NCBI GenBank assembly: GCA_015068085.1
Contig: SVLF01000001.1
Coordinates: forward strand, 1 to 64,000
DNA length: 64,000 bases
Origin: Oscillospiraceae bacterium
GTDB lineage: Bacteria; Bacillota; Clostridia; Oscillospirales; JAAYXM01
Direction of reading: 5' to 3'
Position 1 is the stretch's first letter. The number at the start of each line of letters is the position of its first letter. The notes below the pieces were generated by a model. It did no database searches, was not told where the DNA came from, and worked only from the letters and a program-made list of their open reading frames with translations. The position numbers and the translations under genes are program-made. Shown one piece after another: positions 19,109-26,351 of this stretch.

Positions 19109-19894
19109 TCAGTCCTTCATAAACAGTGTGCCGGAAATATGACCTGCAAGGATATCATATGCGTTTTCAATGCGGCTGCCGTTTGTAATAACCATCGGGA
19201 TGCCGCTTTCAAAGCAGACCTCTGCTGCGTGGATTTTAGTGACCATTCCGCCCGTGCCGAGCTTTGTACCAGCACCGCCCGCAAGAGAGCGTATATCGGC
19301 GTTTATTTCCGTCACACGCGGTATAATGCGCGCGTTTTCGTTAGCGTGTGGGTCACAGTCATACAAACCGTCGATATCGGAAAAGATGATAAGCAAATCG
19401 GCGTTTACAAGCGCGGCAACTTCGGCGGAAAGCGTGTCATTGTCGCCGAAGAGGATTTCATCAACGCCCGTGGTGTCGTTTTCGTTTACGACCGGTATTG
19501 CGCCGAGCTCAAACAACGCTTCGAAGGTGCTTTCAACCTTCTCACGCCGCGTTTCCTCGATGATATCGCTCTTTGTGATAAGAATCTGCCCCACAACCTG
19601 TGAATAGTCAAGGAAGAACTTGTCGTAAATGTGCATAAGCTCACACTGACCTACGGATGCAGCTGCCTGCTTATAGCGAAGCTCCTTCGGCCGAACGGTC
19701 ATACCGAGCTTTGACATACCCACGCCGATTGCACCGGAGGTGACGAGAACAACATCAAGCCCCATATTTTTTATGTCGGAAAGAACTCGCGCAAGCGTTT
19801 CAAGATGGCGCAGATCAAGCCTTCCCGTGCTGTGCGTCAGCGTGGAGGTACCTACTTTTATAACAACTCTCTTTATCCCTTCGGGAGAAAACAT
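19109..19894 (-). CDS. proB: Glutamate 5-kinase
   Basis: A 261-residue amino-acid kinase that phosphorylates glutamate for proline synthesis. Family motifs are visible: VVIKVGTSTL at the N terminus, LVTSGAIGVGMSKLG, NENDTTGVDEILFGDND, DIDGLYD and GTGGMVTKIHAA. The length fits the short form without the C-terminal PUA domain. The partner genes proA and proC are not in the window, so it is an isolated gene. The upstream region has a possible TAGAAT -10 box near 19930. Confidence 0.95.
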   Translation of the reverse strand: MFSPEGIKRVVIKVGTSTLTHSTGRLDLRHLETLARVLSDIKNMGLDVVLVTSGAIGVGMSKLGMTVRPKELRYKQAAASVGQCELMHIYDKFFLDYSQVVGQILITKSDIIEETRREKVESTFEALFELGAIPVVNENDTTGVDEILFGDNDTLSAEVAALVNADLLIIFSDIDGLYDCDPHANENARIIPRVTEINADIRSLAGGAGTKLGTGGMVTKIHAAEVCFESGIPMVITNGSRIENAYDILAGHISGTLFMKD

Positions 19895-19977
19895 AACAAA
19901 AACCTGCCCTTTTTCTTCTTTTGCTATATTCTACCACATATTACGGGATAATGCAAATAATATTGCTGTAATTGTTA

Positions 19978-20133
19978 TTATCCTATATTCCCGAAATCCA
20001 TTGAGCCTTGGTTTGTTGCGGTTTTATATTCGCCGTTTACAAGAATTATATTTGCCGGTGTACCGCTTGTTGTTATAACATCGTTTTTTAAGAGAGTAAT
20101 CACCGTTATCTCTGGCTTTTCGTACTTTTTCAT
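19978..20133 (-). CDS. Small protein of the MKKYEKPE...ITTSG type
   Basis: A 51-residue protein preceded by AAAGGAGATT. It begins MKKYEKPEITVITLLKNDV followed by ITTSGTPANI. Tiny proteins with this start and an I-T-T-S-G motif are scattered through uncultured clostridia, with no established role as far as I know. No signal peptide is evident. It begins 24 bp after the stop of the secreted protein at 20158-20718, on the same strand, so the two may form an operon. It could be a peptide precursor, but no modifying enzyme lies nearby. Confidence 0.65.
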   Translation of the reverse strand: MKKYEKPEITVITLLKNDVITTSGTPANIILVNGEYKTATNQGSMDFGNIG

Positions 20134-20157
20134 AATTTCGCAATCTCCTTTACGCTA

Positions 20158-20718
20158 TTATACTATATAATTTTCTGTGAATGAATAAATCTTTCCTATT
20201 TCTCCGTCGCTGTTTACATAAATGACTGAGTTGCCTTCGTCCCATGCACGCAGTTCATCTTCATTATCCGGAACACGTATAAGCTCTTCGCCTGCGTAAG
20301 TGTTATCATCAAGTCTGATAACCGCGCAGTCCTCAGCGCATTTATATGATAGCGCCGCCTCATCCGCTATAACAACATCACTGTCCGTATCATAGAAACT
20401 CAGAAAATTATTACGCAGTGACAGAGCGTTTACGAGGTAAAAACCTTCTTCTGTACTGAATTTAGTGTCTATATCGCGATAAAACGAAACAATTTCCATT
20501 TGGTTTATTCTTCCGGAAGTGTTTGTTTTATACTTGGCAAAATAGTAATACCACTCATCCGGTTCTCCGACATCTGCATTTTCGCCGAGCAGTGGCTCTC
20601 CGTCAATGTCGTAATACCCTGCATCTGTTGCGGTTGTCCATGTTACAGCCGCACTCGCGGAGAGGGAAAGTGCGAACAGTAAGAGGACGGAAATAAATAT
20701 TTTTTGCGCGTTTCTCAT
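20158..20718 (-). CDS. Secreted protein of unknown function
   Basis: A 186-residue protein with a classical signal peptide (cleavage near SASA-AVT, about residue 24). The mature part is acidic and aromatic-rich (DEWYYYFAKYKTN, DAGYYDIDGEPLL) and contains two cysteines (KCAEDCAV) that could pair. No domain is recognised. It is divergent from the RHH regulator gene at 20816, with an AT-rich palindromic region in between, and precedes the small ITTSG-type gene. Confidence 0.65.
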   Translation of the reverse strand: MRNAQKIFISVLLLFALSLSASAAVTWTTATDAGYYDIDGEPLLGENADVGEPDEWYYYFAKYKTNTSGRINQMEIVSFYRDIDTKFSTEEGFYLVNALSLRNNFLSFYDTDSDVVIADEAALSYKCAEDCAVIRLDDNTYAGEELIRVPDNEDELRAWDEGNSVIYVNSDGEIGKIYSFTENYIV

Positions 20719-20815
20719 TTTGATTTTACCTCCGTTTATGTTATTAATTATGTTATATATAATAACATATATTTATGATTTTTGTCAACATATAATATAT
20801 GTGAGGTGAGATGTT
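20719..20815. promoter_or_regulatory. Divergent intergenic region with palindromes
   Basis: It contains ATGTTAT-ATATA-ATAACAT (20750-20768), a perfect 7-bp inverted repeat, and CATATAATATATG nearby. Ribbon-helix-helix proteins bind such short palindromes, so this may be the operator for the adjacent RHH regulator and its divergent neighbour. This is an inference from layout. Confidence 0.45.
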
Positions 20816-21004
20816 ATGGAAGATAAACTTATTATAAATAAAAAGAATTTGAAAGGCGAAGATGGATATAAAACATTCTCTGTTCGTATAAAGGAAGAAA
20901 CTGTTATAAAACTGAATAAACTGTCAGAAGAAACAAATCGTTCAAGAAATGAATTGGTTAACATTTTATTGGATTATGCGATTGATAACAGCAAAGTGAG
21001 ATAA
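20816..21004 (+). CDS. Ribbon-helix-helix DNA-binding protein (CopG/Arc-like)
   Basis: A 62-residue protein preceded by GTGAGGTGAG. The pattern TFSVRIKEETVIKLNKLSEE then NRSRNELVNILLDYA is the beta strand-helix-helix of the RHH fold, whose strand residues contact DNA. Proteins of this size are often autorepressors or antitoxin-like regulators; no toxin-like gene follows on the same strand. The palindromes at 20750-20800 are the natural binding-site candidate. Confidence 0.8.
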   Translation: MEDKLIINKKNLKGEDGYKTFSVRIKEETVIKLNKLSEETNRSRNELVNILLDYAIDNSKVR

Positions 21005-21074
21005 TTGATTTACCAAAGTGAAAAGATATAGGTTATAGCATATCAGTTTGAAATGATTGTTTTACCTCCTTCAA

Positions 21075-21283
21075 AAATAAAAAGTGCGCAGCCCCCTTTG
21101 AAAGAAGAGCCGCGCACCAAAAAACGCAGGGACTCTGTTTCAAAAGGTTGCTACACACTTTCTAATTCATAACACAAACTTTTCGCTTATGAGTATGACG
21201 AAACAAGAGTGTACGCTTTTTACAATAGCGTACCTCATAAGCGAAGAAATATTAATTTGTATTTAAAATTAGAAAGTTGTAGC
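21075..21283 (-). ncRNA. Candidate structured small RNA (~209 nt)
   Basis: On the minus strand a good promoter (TTGTAA at 21313-21318, 17-bp spacer, extended -10 TATAAT at 21290-21295) would start a transcript near 21283. Its first bases (21267-21283) pair with 21150-21167 in a ~17-bp closing stem (GCTACAACTTTCTAATT with its near-complement). Inside lie a large internal loop, a 13-bp CTTCGCTTATGAG stem and a 7-bp GTACGCT hairpin. The RNA ends at a GC-rich terminator (21084-21117) followed by TTTTTATTTTT. No convincing gene is encoded; a 23-codon frame lies inside the stem without a ribosome site. The long bulged-rod shape is reminiscent of 6S RNA, but I cannot confirm that. Confidence 0.55.
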
Positions 21284-21385
21284 GTTCATATTATATCACA
21301 GTACTGCCACAATTACAATAAAAACTACTTATTTTATGCGATATATTTTTATTTTCTTATATAAAATAAAAAAATAAAATAAAAA

Positions 21386-21417
21386 ATGCGTAGCTCTTTG
21401 TAAGAAGAGCCACGCAC
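21386..21417 (-). terminator. Second minus-strand terminator, similar to the ncRNA terminator
   Basis: GTGCGTGGCTCTT and AAAGAGCTACGCAT pair on the minus strand, followed by TTTTTTATTTT. The hairpin closely resembles the one at 21084-21117, about 300 bp away. It would catch transcription that reads through the toxin-antitoxin module at 21480-21711. Confidence 0.65.
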
Positions 21418-21478
21418 TATACTGCAAAAGTTTTTCAAAATAGTTGACAAAACATATTTTATTAAGTATAATAAGTAT

Positions 21479-21566
21479 AGAAAAGGCAAGACCTCAAACG
21501 GTTATGCCAAAAAGAATGTTGTTATAAAAAATAACGCACTACTTGGCGGTGGGCGTTATTTTTTTA
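21479..21566 (+). ncRNA. Type I antitoxin RNA candidate (module 1, RNA II-like)
   Basis: A consensus promoter (TTGACA 21444-21449, 17 bp, TATAAT 21467-21472) drives a short plus-strand RNA starting near 21479. It has a 5' hairpin (GGCAAGACC 21485-21493 with GGTTATGCC 21500-21508) and ends at a terminator whose stem AATAACGC/GCGTTATT is shared with the convergent toxin mRNA. The 5' hairpin arms recur in the toxin RNA (21654-21663 and 21686-21693), so the RNAs can pair at their 5' regions and at the shared terminator. This is the layout of the Fst/par family. Confidence 0.7.
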
Positions 21567-21624
21567 TGGAAATTACTAAAAGTAACAGAATAATCATAAA
21601 TGAAATTATGTATTCACTATCCAT
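21556..21624 (-). CDS. Type I toxin-like hydrophobic peptide (module 1)
   Basis: A 22-residue peptide, MDSEYIISFMIILLLLVISI plus two lysines, preceded by GGGAGGTGATAGCT. It is a single membrane helix with a charged C terminus, as in holin-like/Fst-type toxins. Its mRNA would start near 21711, begin with an 8-bp stem-loop, and run into a terminator shared with the convergent antitoxin RNA. It is expected to damage the membrane when the antisense RNA is absent. Identification rests on size, hydrophobicity and architecture, not on residue identity. Confidence 0.7.
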   Translation of the reverse strand: MDSEYIISFMIILLLLVISIKK

Positions 21625-21693
21625 AGCTATCACCTCCCGATATAAGAGATGATGGCATAACCGCCCAGCTGTTACACTGTTTTCAGTCTTACC

Positions 21694-21746
21694 TTATCGG
21701 ATTGCTCCGATAAAGACATTATACTACATATGTCACATTATTTCAA
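21694..21746 (-). promoter_or_regulatory. Toxin promoter and 5' stem-loop (module 1)
   Basis: On the minus strand TTGAAA (21741-21746), a 17-bp spacer and TATAAT (21718-21723) form a near-consensus promoter. The transcript would open with TTATCGGA-GCAA-TCCGATAA (21694-21713), a perfect stem with a GNRA tetraloop, as in stable toxin mRNAs. The promoter overlaps the last codons of the LysM-GH18 gene. Confidence 0.7.
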
Positions 21747-22875
21747 CATTTTTTATATCAAACATCTCTGACAGAACTGCCCAGTTTTGAGGGAAAGGGC
21801 GCATCAGATTCCAATACCCCGCACCGAAAAGCGAGTATTCCGAAATAAGAGAAAGCTTTGCCGCAATGCTTCGGGCATCCTCAAAATGCACCTCATGGCG
21901 TGCTCCGTCGGATGCGGTGTAGTTAAAATACGGGCTTTGAGAACTTTCGTCAAAAAGGATTTCTACTCCGTTTTCCCGCGCGATATCAACTGCTTCTACA
22001 TTTGAAATTGACTGTGCGCGGCTCTCGCCCTGAACATACGGCAGAGTCCAGTCATAGCCGTAGTTCGGTATGCCGAGATAAATCTTTTCGGGCGGAATTT
22101 CCGTAAGCGCGTATTCTATGACTGCACGGACGTTTTCAATCGGCGCAACGGCAAGCGGAGGACCGTAAGTATATCCCCATTCATATGTCATAAGCAGAAC
22201 GTTATCCGCCGCCGCGCCGAGCAGTGCGTAATCGTGTCCCTCATATAAAAGCCCGGGTTGGTCCGCGCTTGTTTTCGGGGCAAGTGCTACGGCCACGGTT
22301 TTTCCGGTTGGGTTTAAAAGCTCGCGGAGCTCTGCAATAAAATCGGCATATGCCGCGGCGTTGCGTGCGGGGATAAACTCGAAATCTACATCAATTCCGG
22401 AATATCCCTTTTCTTCGATGACGGAAATGACGTTTTGTATCAGATTTTGCCGCGCGTCATCATTATTTAACACGATATCGGCAAGAGCAGAGTCAAACCC
22501 GCCCTCTTCGGTCAGCGTGGACAGATGCATAAGAGCGGAAGTGTCATACTCACGCGCGAGGGCAAGAAGGGTTTCGTCGTTTAAGTCCACGAGACCACCG
22601 GACGGCGTTATTCCGTATGTAAAGGGAATAAGGTATGTGTTAAACGGAAGAACGCTCCGCAAGAGCGGGACAGATATAAACGGATATGCATAACCGGAAA
22701 CGGTAATGCTCCGGAGCCGGGCTCTTTCTTCAGACGGAATGACCACCGTCTGCCCGACGACAAGACCTTGACTGAGCGGGATTTCGTTCACTGCAGACAG
22801 TGTGCGTGCGCTTATATTAAATATTTCGCCAATAGAGGTCAGCGTATCGCCTGCGCGGACAACATAAATTTCCAA
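21733..22875 (-). CDS. LysM-GH18 glycoside hydrolase (YaaH/SleL-like spore-cortex type)
   Basis: A 380-residue protein. Residues ~1-48 are one LysM peptidoglycan-binding repeat (YVVRAGDTLTSIGEIFNIS ... VVGQTVVIP). The rest is a GH18 TIM barrel with the catalytic D-x-D-x-E pattern in GIDVDFEFIP (glutamate near residue 166) and LMTYEWGYTYGPP. LysM-GH18 proteins such as YaaH/SleL are N-acetylglucosaminidases of the spore cortex and coat. There is no signal peptide, which fits a forespore or mother-cell product. AAAGGAG lies 7 bases before TTG 22875 (MEIYVVRAGD), which I prefer; a GTG at 22884 overlaps the ribosome site. Confidence 0.88.
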   Translation of the reverse strand: MEIYVVRAGDTLTSIGEIFNISARTLSAVNEIPLSQGLVVGQTVVIPSEERARLRSITVSGYAYPFISVPLLRSVLPFNTYLIPFTYGITPSGGLVDLNDETLLALAREYDTSALMHLSTLTEEGGFDSALADIVLNNDDARQNLIQNVISVIEEKGYSGIDVDFEFIPARNAAAYADFIAELRELLNPTGKTVAVALAPKTSADQPGLLYEGHDYALLGAAADNVLLMTYEWGYTYGPPLAVAPIENVRAVIEYALTEIPPEKIYLGIPNYGYDWTLPYVQGESRAQSISNVEAVDIARENGVEILFDESSQSPYFNYTASDGARHEVHFEDARSIAAKLSLISEYSLFGAGYWNLMRPFPQNWAVLSEMFDIKNVEIM

Positions 22876-22974
22876 AAATATCACTCCTTTTAATCAACAT
22901 ATGCCGACATAAAGTAAATAATAACCGCAGATTTAGTGTTTCTGTGTTTTTCTTTGAAAAAATGAAAAAAACTA

Positions 22975-23003
22975 TTGATTTTTGCGTGAAAATGTGATAT
23001 TAT
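22975..23003 (+). promoter_or_regulatory. Promoter of rpmE
   Basis: TTGATT (22975-22980), a 17-bp spacer and TATTAT (22998-23003) form a sigma-A-type promoter 50 bp upstream of the L31 start codon. Confidence 0.65.
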
Positions 23004-23058
23004 TTACTTTGCTATTTAATTGAGTAATAAAGAAGCATTACCGAAAGAGGTGAATTTC

Positions 23059-23265
23059 ATGAAGGCAGGAATCCATCCGGATTATAAGCAGACAACGATT
23101 ACCTGTGCATGCGGCGAGGTTATAGAGACGGGCTCCACAAAGGAGAACATTAAGGTTGAGATTTGCTCAAAGTGCCATCCGTTCTATACCGGCAAGCAGA
23201 AGCTTGTTGATACAGGCGGCCGTGTTGATAGGTTCAACAAAAAGTTTGGTTTGACAGATAAGTAA
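23059..23265 (+). CDS. rpmE: 50S ribosomal protein L31 (zinc type)
   Basis: A 68-residue ribosomal protein. The start MKAGIHPDY follows AAAGAGGTG; an in-frame upstream ATG at 23020 would add a non-conserved extension. The zinc ligands of the C+ form are present (TCACGEV near residue 16 and [10 protein letters not shown] near residue 37). It has its own promoter and terminator, so it is a single-gene unit. Confidence 0.97.
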   Translation: MKAGIHPDYKQTTITCACGEVIETGSTKENIKVEICSKCHPFYTGKQKLVDTGGRVDRFNKKFGLTDK

Positions 23266-23286
23266 TTATCAAAAATCCAAATATAA

Positions 23287-23315
23287 CCGAAGCTGATTTC
23301 CGGCTTCGGTTTTTG
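23287..23315 (+). terminator. Intrinsic terminator of rpmE
   Basis: CCGAAGC (23287-23293) pairs with GCTTCGG (23303-23309), followed by TTTTTG. Confidence 0.88.
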
Positions 23316-23380
23316 TTGTATTATGAGTGGATTTGTGGTAGAATTATCTTGATAAAGATTTCGTAAGAGGGTTAATACAT

Positions 23381-24208
23381 ATGCTTGGTGTTTTTAATCT
23401 GCGTAATTTTTTGAATACAGCTGTCTGCGGTTTTATAATCGGAGTTGCGGCGATAACCCCGGGGCTCAGCGGTTCGGTTCTTGCTATCTCCTTGGGGATA
23501 TATCCGAAGCTTCTCGGCTCTGTTATGAATTTGCGCAAGGATTTCAAACCGTCTGTGTGCTTTCTCGGCATATTCGCGATGGGAGCTTTGCTTGGGATGC
23601 TCGTTTTCGGCGTGGTGATGAAGCCGCTGCTGGAAAATTTTGAACGTAGCATAATATGGCTGTTTATGGGGCTTATTGCCGGCAGCATTCCTTCATTTAT
23701 GAAAGAAGCAACACAAAAAGGATTTAAAATGGCATATATAATACCTATGCTTGTTGCCTTCGCTGTTGGTGTGTTTTTCACAACGCTGACAGAGCACAGG
23801 CTTACTGCTGTTGCCGATTCTTCACCGGTTATGTTGTTTGCGGCAGGTGCAATACTCGCGATAGGTGCCATTGTTCCGGGGATAAGTTCGTCTTTTGTGC
23901 TTATGCAGATAGGAATGTATGATAAGCTTATATCATCATTTGTCTGTTTCAATATATTGGATATGTTCTGGATATCACTTGGGGCAGGAATCATTCTGCT
24001 GGCAACCATCAAGCTTATAAATCTGGCATTTGAAAAGCTGCACGGATATGCACATTTTGCAGCGTTTGGCTTTCTGCTTTCCTCGGTAGTTGGAGTATTT
24101 CCCGGCATAGAGCATATTACAGATATTATTCTTTTTGTTACAGGTGCTTTGCTGATATATGCTTTTGGCATTGTCACAAAAAGCAAGAACAAAAATTTCG
24201 GGCGGTGA
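23381..24208 (+). CDS. DUF368 membrane protein, undecaprenyl-phosphate translocase (PopT-like)
   Basis: A 275-residue polytopic membrane protein with about eight hydrophobic segments. The two inverted-repeat signatures of DUF368 are visible: [21 protein letters not shown] near residue 22 and [22 protein letters not shown] near residue 165. Members named PopT have been shown to recycle the lipid carrier undecaprenyl phosphate across the membrane for wall synthesis. It overlaps the GTG upstream of ung, so the two genes are probably co-transcribed. Confidence 0.88.
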   Translation: MLGVFNLRNFLNTAVCGFIIGVAAITPGLSGSVLAISLGIYPKLLGSVMNLRKDFKPSVCFLGIFAMGALLGMLVFGVVMKPLLENFERSIIWLFMGLIAGSIPSFMKEATQKGFKMAYIIPMLVAFAVGVFFTTLTEHRLTAVADSSPVMLFAAGAILAIGAIVPGISSSFVLMQIGMYDKLISSFVCFNILDMFWISLGAGIILLATIKLINLAFEKLHGYAHFAAFGFLLSSVVGVFPGIEHITDIILFVTGALLIYAFGIVTKSKNKNFGR

Positions 24209-24213
24209 TATTT

Positions 24214-24873
24214 ATGATAGATTTGGGAAATGACTGGACAGAGCTTCTTGCAGAAGAGTTTGACAAGGAATATTACACAACACTTCGTAATTTTCTTCGG
24301 GAAGAATACAAAACGTATACGGTTTATCCGAATATGCACGACATTTTCAATGCACTTCGCCTTACGGCGTACCGTGATGTGAAGGTTGTCATTCTCGGTC
24401 AGGACCCGTATCACGGTGAAGGTCAGGCGCACGGGCTTGCGTTTTCTGTTCGCGAGGGAGTTGCGCTTCCACCGTCCCTGAAAAACATTTATAAAGAGGT
24501 GCTTGAAGAGACGGGCAACGTTCAGCCGGGGTCGGGAGACCTCACGCGCTGGGCAGAGCAGGGGGTTCTGCTTCTGAACACTGCGCTGACCGTGCGTGCG
24601 GGAGAGGCAAATTCTCACAGCGGCAAGGGCTGGGAAGTTTTTACCGATTCAATTATAAAGCGGTTAAACGAGCGGGAAAAGCCGATTGTATTTCTTCTGT
24701 GGGGACGAAATGCGCGTACAAAGCAGGAGCTTATAACAAATCCTGTCCACAAGGTGTTCTGCGCACCGCATCCGAGCCCGCTTTCGGCATACAGCGGCTT
24801 TTTCGGCTGCAACCACTTTAATCTGGCAAACCGGGAGCTGATAATAAACGGCGAGATGCCGATTATATGGTAA
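24214..24873 (+). CDS. ung: Uracil-DNA glycosylase
   Basis: A 219-residue family 1 uracil-DNA glycosylase that removes uracil from DNA. The water-activating loop is G62-Q-D64-P-Y-H67, followed by [12 protein letters not shown], and the minor-groove/His motif is H186-P-S-P-L-S. [10 protein letters not shown] carries the uracil-binding Asn. I chose ATG 24214 (MIDLGNDW); a GTG at 24205 overlaps the previous stop codon. Length and motifs are complete. Confidence 0.97.
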   Translation: MIDLGNDWTELLAEEFDKEYYTTLRNFLREEYKTYTVYPNMHDIFNALRLTAYRDVKVVILGQDPYHGEGQAHGLAFSVREGVALPPSLKNIYKEVLEETGNVQPGSGDLTRWAEQGVLLLNTALTVRAGEANSHSGKGWEVFTDSIIKRLNEREKPIVFLLWGRNARTKQELITNPVHKVFCAPHPSPLSAYSGFFGCNHFNLANRELIINGEMPIIW

Positions 24874-24879
24874 AAAACA

Positions 24880-24908
24880 TTGCAAAGTTGTTGTATATGT
24901 GATAAAAT
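24880..24908 (+). promoter_or_regulatory. Toxin promoter (module 2)
   Basis: TTGCAA (24880-24885), a 17-bp spacer and TAAAAT (24903-24908). The transcript would begin near 24915 and carries a hairpin with arms GGAGTTACC (24932-24940) and CGGTTGCTTCC (24950-24960). Confidence 0.65.
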
Positions 24909-24994
24909 ATAGACGGTTTACAAAACCCGAAGGAGTTACCCTACGGTGGCGGTTGCTTCCTCATCCTATGAGGGGGTACATATCTTTTTATTTT

Positions 24995-25013
24995 CCTCCT
25001 CGTTGAGAGGAGG
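24995..25013 (+). promoter_or_regulatory. Hairpin hiding the toxin ribosome-binding site (module 2)
   Basis: CCTCCTC (24995-25001) pairs perfectly with GAGGAGG (25007-25013), which is the Shine-Dalgarno sequence of the toxin at 25021. This would keep translation low until the fold is opened, a known feature of Fst-like toxins. Confidence 0.7.
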
Positions 25014-25020
25014 TGATGTA

Positions 25021-25110
25021 GTGCAATATGTTTCTTGGCAGGATTTAATTCATGTTTTTGAAGTCATAATTCTTGTTATTACATTATTTTATGAAAATAA
25101 AAAGAGCTAA
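25021..25110 (+). CDS. Type I holin-like toxin peptide (module 2)
   Basis: A 29-residue peptide starting at GTG 25021, seven bases after GGAGG. It reads MQYVSWQDLIHVFEVIILVI then TLFYENKKS: one membrane helix with a charged tail, the pattern of Firmicute putative holin-like toxins. The mRNA ends at the terminator hairpin CTAACCG/CGGTTAG (25107-25138), which is shared with a convergent antisense RNA. It is the second such module in the window, after 21556-21624. Confidence 0.78.
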   Translation: MQYVSWQDLIHVFEVIILVITLFYENKKS

Positions 25111-25189
25111 CCGCCAATGCTACCAAACATTCGGTTAGTTCTTTTTAACTGAATATACAGGAGCAACCGTCATTCGGTAACTCCTTTGT
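25099..25189 (-). ncRNA. Type I antitoxin RNA candidate (module 2)
   Basis: On the minus strand TTGACA (25219-25224), 17 bp and TAAAAT (25196-25201) start an RNA near 25189. It carries a hairpin (25160-25184, GGAGTTACCG with CGGTTGCTCC) matching the 5' hairpin of the toxin mRNA. It ends in the shared terminator, followed by CTCTTTTT at 25099-25106. Both RNAs can therefore pair at the 5' hairpins and the terminator, as in par RNA I/RNA II. Confidence 0.72.
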
Positions 25190-25262
25190 AATTACATTTT
25201 ACCATATATATTTTTTAATGTCAATCTTTTATTATTATTTTACATATTAGGAGAGTAATGTC

Positions 25263-26300
25263 ATGAGTTTTGAAAAAGGAATGTACGGAAATCTTGAGCT
25301 TTTCACGCTCAAAAACAAAAACGGAATGCAGGCAGATATTATCTCGGCGGGGGCATCAATCGTTAATCTTCTTGTTCCGGATAAGGACGGCAAGGTGCGC
25401 GATGTTGTTCTCGGTTATGCAAACGGAGAGGACTACTTAAAGCCGGGGCCCAACCACGGCGCAGTGTGCGGCAGAGTTGCAAACCGCATCGAAAATGCAG
25501 AGTTTGAATTAAACGGCAAGACGATAAAGGTTCCCGCTAATATGAAGGGGATTCATATGCTCCACGGCGGTGCCGATGAGCCGCTTGCCCGCCGGATTTT
25601 TACCGAAAAGGAGCATACGGAAAATTCCGTCACGCTTACAGCGCTTCTTCCTGACGGAGAAAACGGCTTCCCCGGGAATATGACCGTAGATGTGAAGTAT
25701 ACGCTCTCCGATGAAAACGGACTTAAGCTTTCATACATTGCATCCTGTGATGCAGACACGGTTATCAATCTCACAAACCACGCATATTTTAATCTCCGCG
25801 GTCACGCATCGGGAAGCATCCATGACCATATTATGACGATGTATGCCGACACCTACGCACCGCAGGCACCGCACGGAATGGTTTACGGCGTGCTTCATCC
25901 GCTGCCGGAGGAATTTGATTTCCGCGCACCGAAAGCAATCGGCAAGGATATTGACAACGATCACGAGCAGCTTAAGCTTGCCGGAGGTTATGACCACGCA
26001 TGGACTGTAAGAAACAACGGCCGTGAGCTTGTTACCTGCACCGAGGTTTATTGCCCGGAATCCGGCATTAATATGACGGTAAAGACCAACAGCCCGACTG
26101 TTCTTCTCTACACCGGAAACTCACTTCCGGGTGTTGATTATCCGGCAAAGGACGGCGCAGCATATGAACGCCGCGGCGCATTGTGCTTAGAAACAGGATT
26201 CTATCCCAACTGCCTCAAGTTCCCGCAGTTTATGCAGGGATACCTTAAAAAGGATGAGGTTTTCGATTACGAAACAGAATACGTTTTTGATGTGAAATAA
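25263..26300 (+). CDS. galM: Aldose 1-epimerase (mutarotase)
   Basis: A 345-residue enzyme interconverting alpha and beta anomers of aldoses such as galactose. Family motifs present: GAVCGRVANRIENAEF, the catalytic His region TNHAYFNL, and the late catalytic Glu in ALCLETGFYPN. The start follows AGGAGAGT. It is not next to other galactose genes; the nearest sugar genes are the AraC/Gfo-Idh cluster beyond rnpB. Confidence 0.94.
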   Translation: MSFEKGMYGNLELFTLKNKNGMQADIISAGASIVNLLVPDKDGKVRDVVLGYANGEDYLKPGPNHGAVCGRVANRIENAEFELNGKTIKVPANMKGIHMLHGGADEPLARRIFTEKEHTENSVTLTALLPDGENGFPGNMTVDVKYTLSDENGLKLSYIASCDADTVINLTNHAYFNLRGHASGSIHDHIMTMYADTYAPQAPHGMVYGVLHPLPEEFDFRAPKAIGKDIDNDHEQLKLAGGYDHAWTVRNNGRELVTCTEVYCPESGINMTVKTNSPTVLLYTGNSLPGVDYPAKDGAAYERRGALCLETGFYPNCLKFPQFMQGYLKKDEVFDYETEYVFDVK

Positions 26301-26314
26301 TGTAGTTTTTTACT

Positions 26315-26343
26315 AAAGGGGACCTCTTGCGGTCCCCTTTAAA
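26315..26343 (+). terminator. Probable terminator of galM
   Basis: AAAGGGGACC pairs with GGTCCCCTTT around TCTTGC. The T-run is only three bases, so it may be partial. Confidence 0.65.
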
Positions 26344-26351
26344 ACCCCACG

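Noticed and set aside
21170-21258. Small open frames (23 and 25 codons) on both strands of the ncRNA rod
   Set aside because: They arise from the palindrome itself, have no Shine-Dalgarno sequence, and lie within the paired stem.
23344-24618. A 424-codon minus-strand frame over the DUF368 and ung genes
   Set aside because: It spans two well-conserved plus-strand genes and has low-complexity composition.
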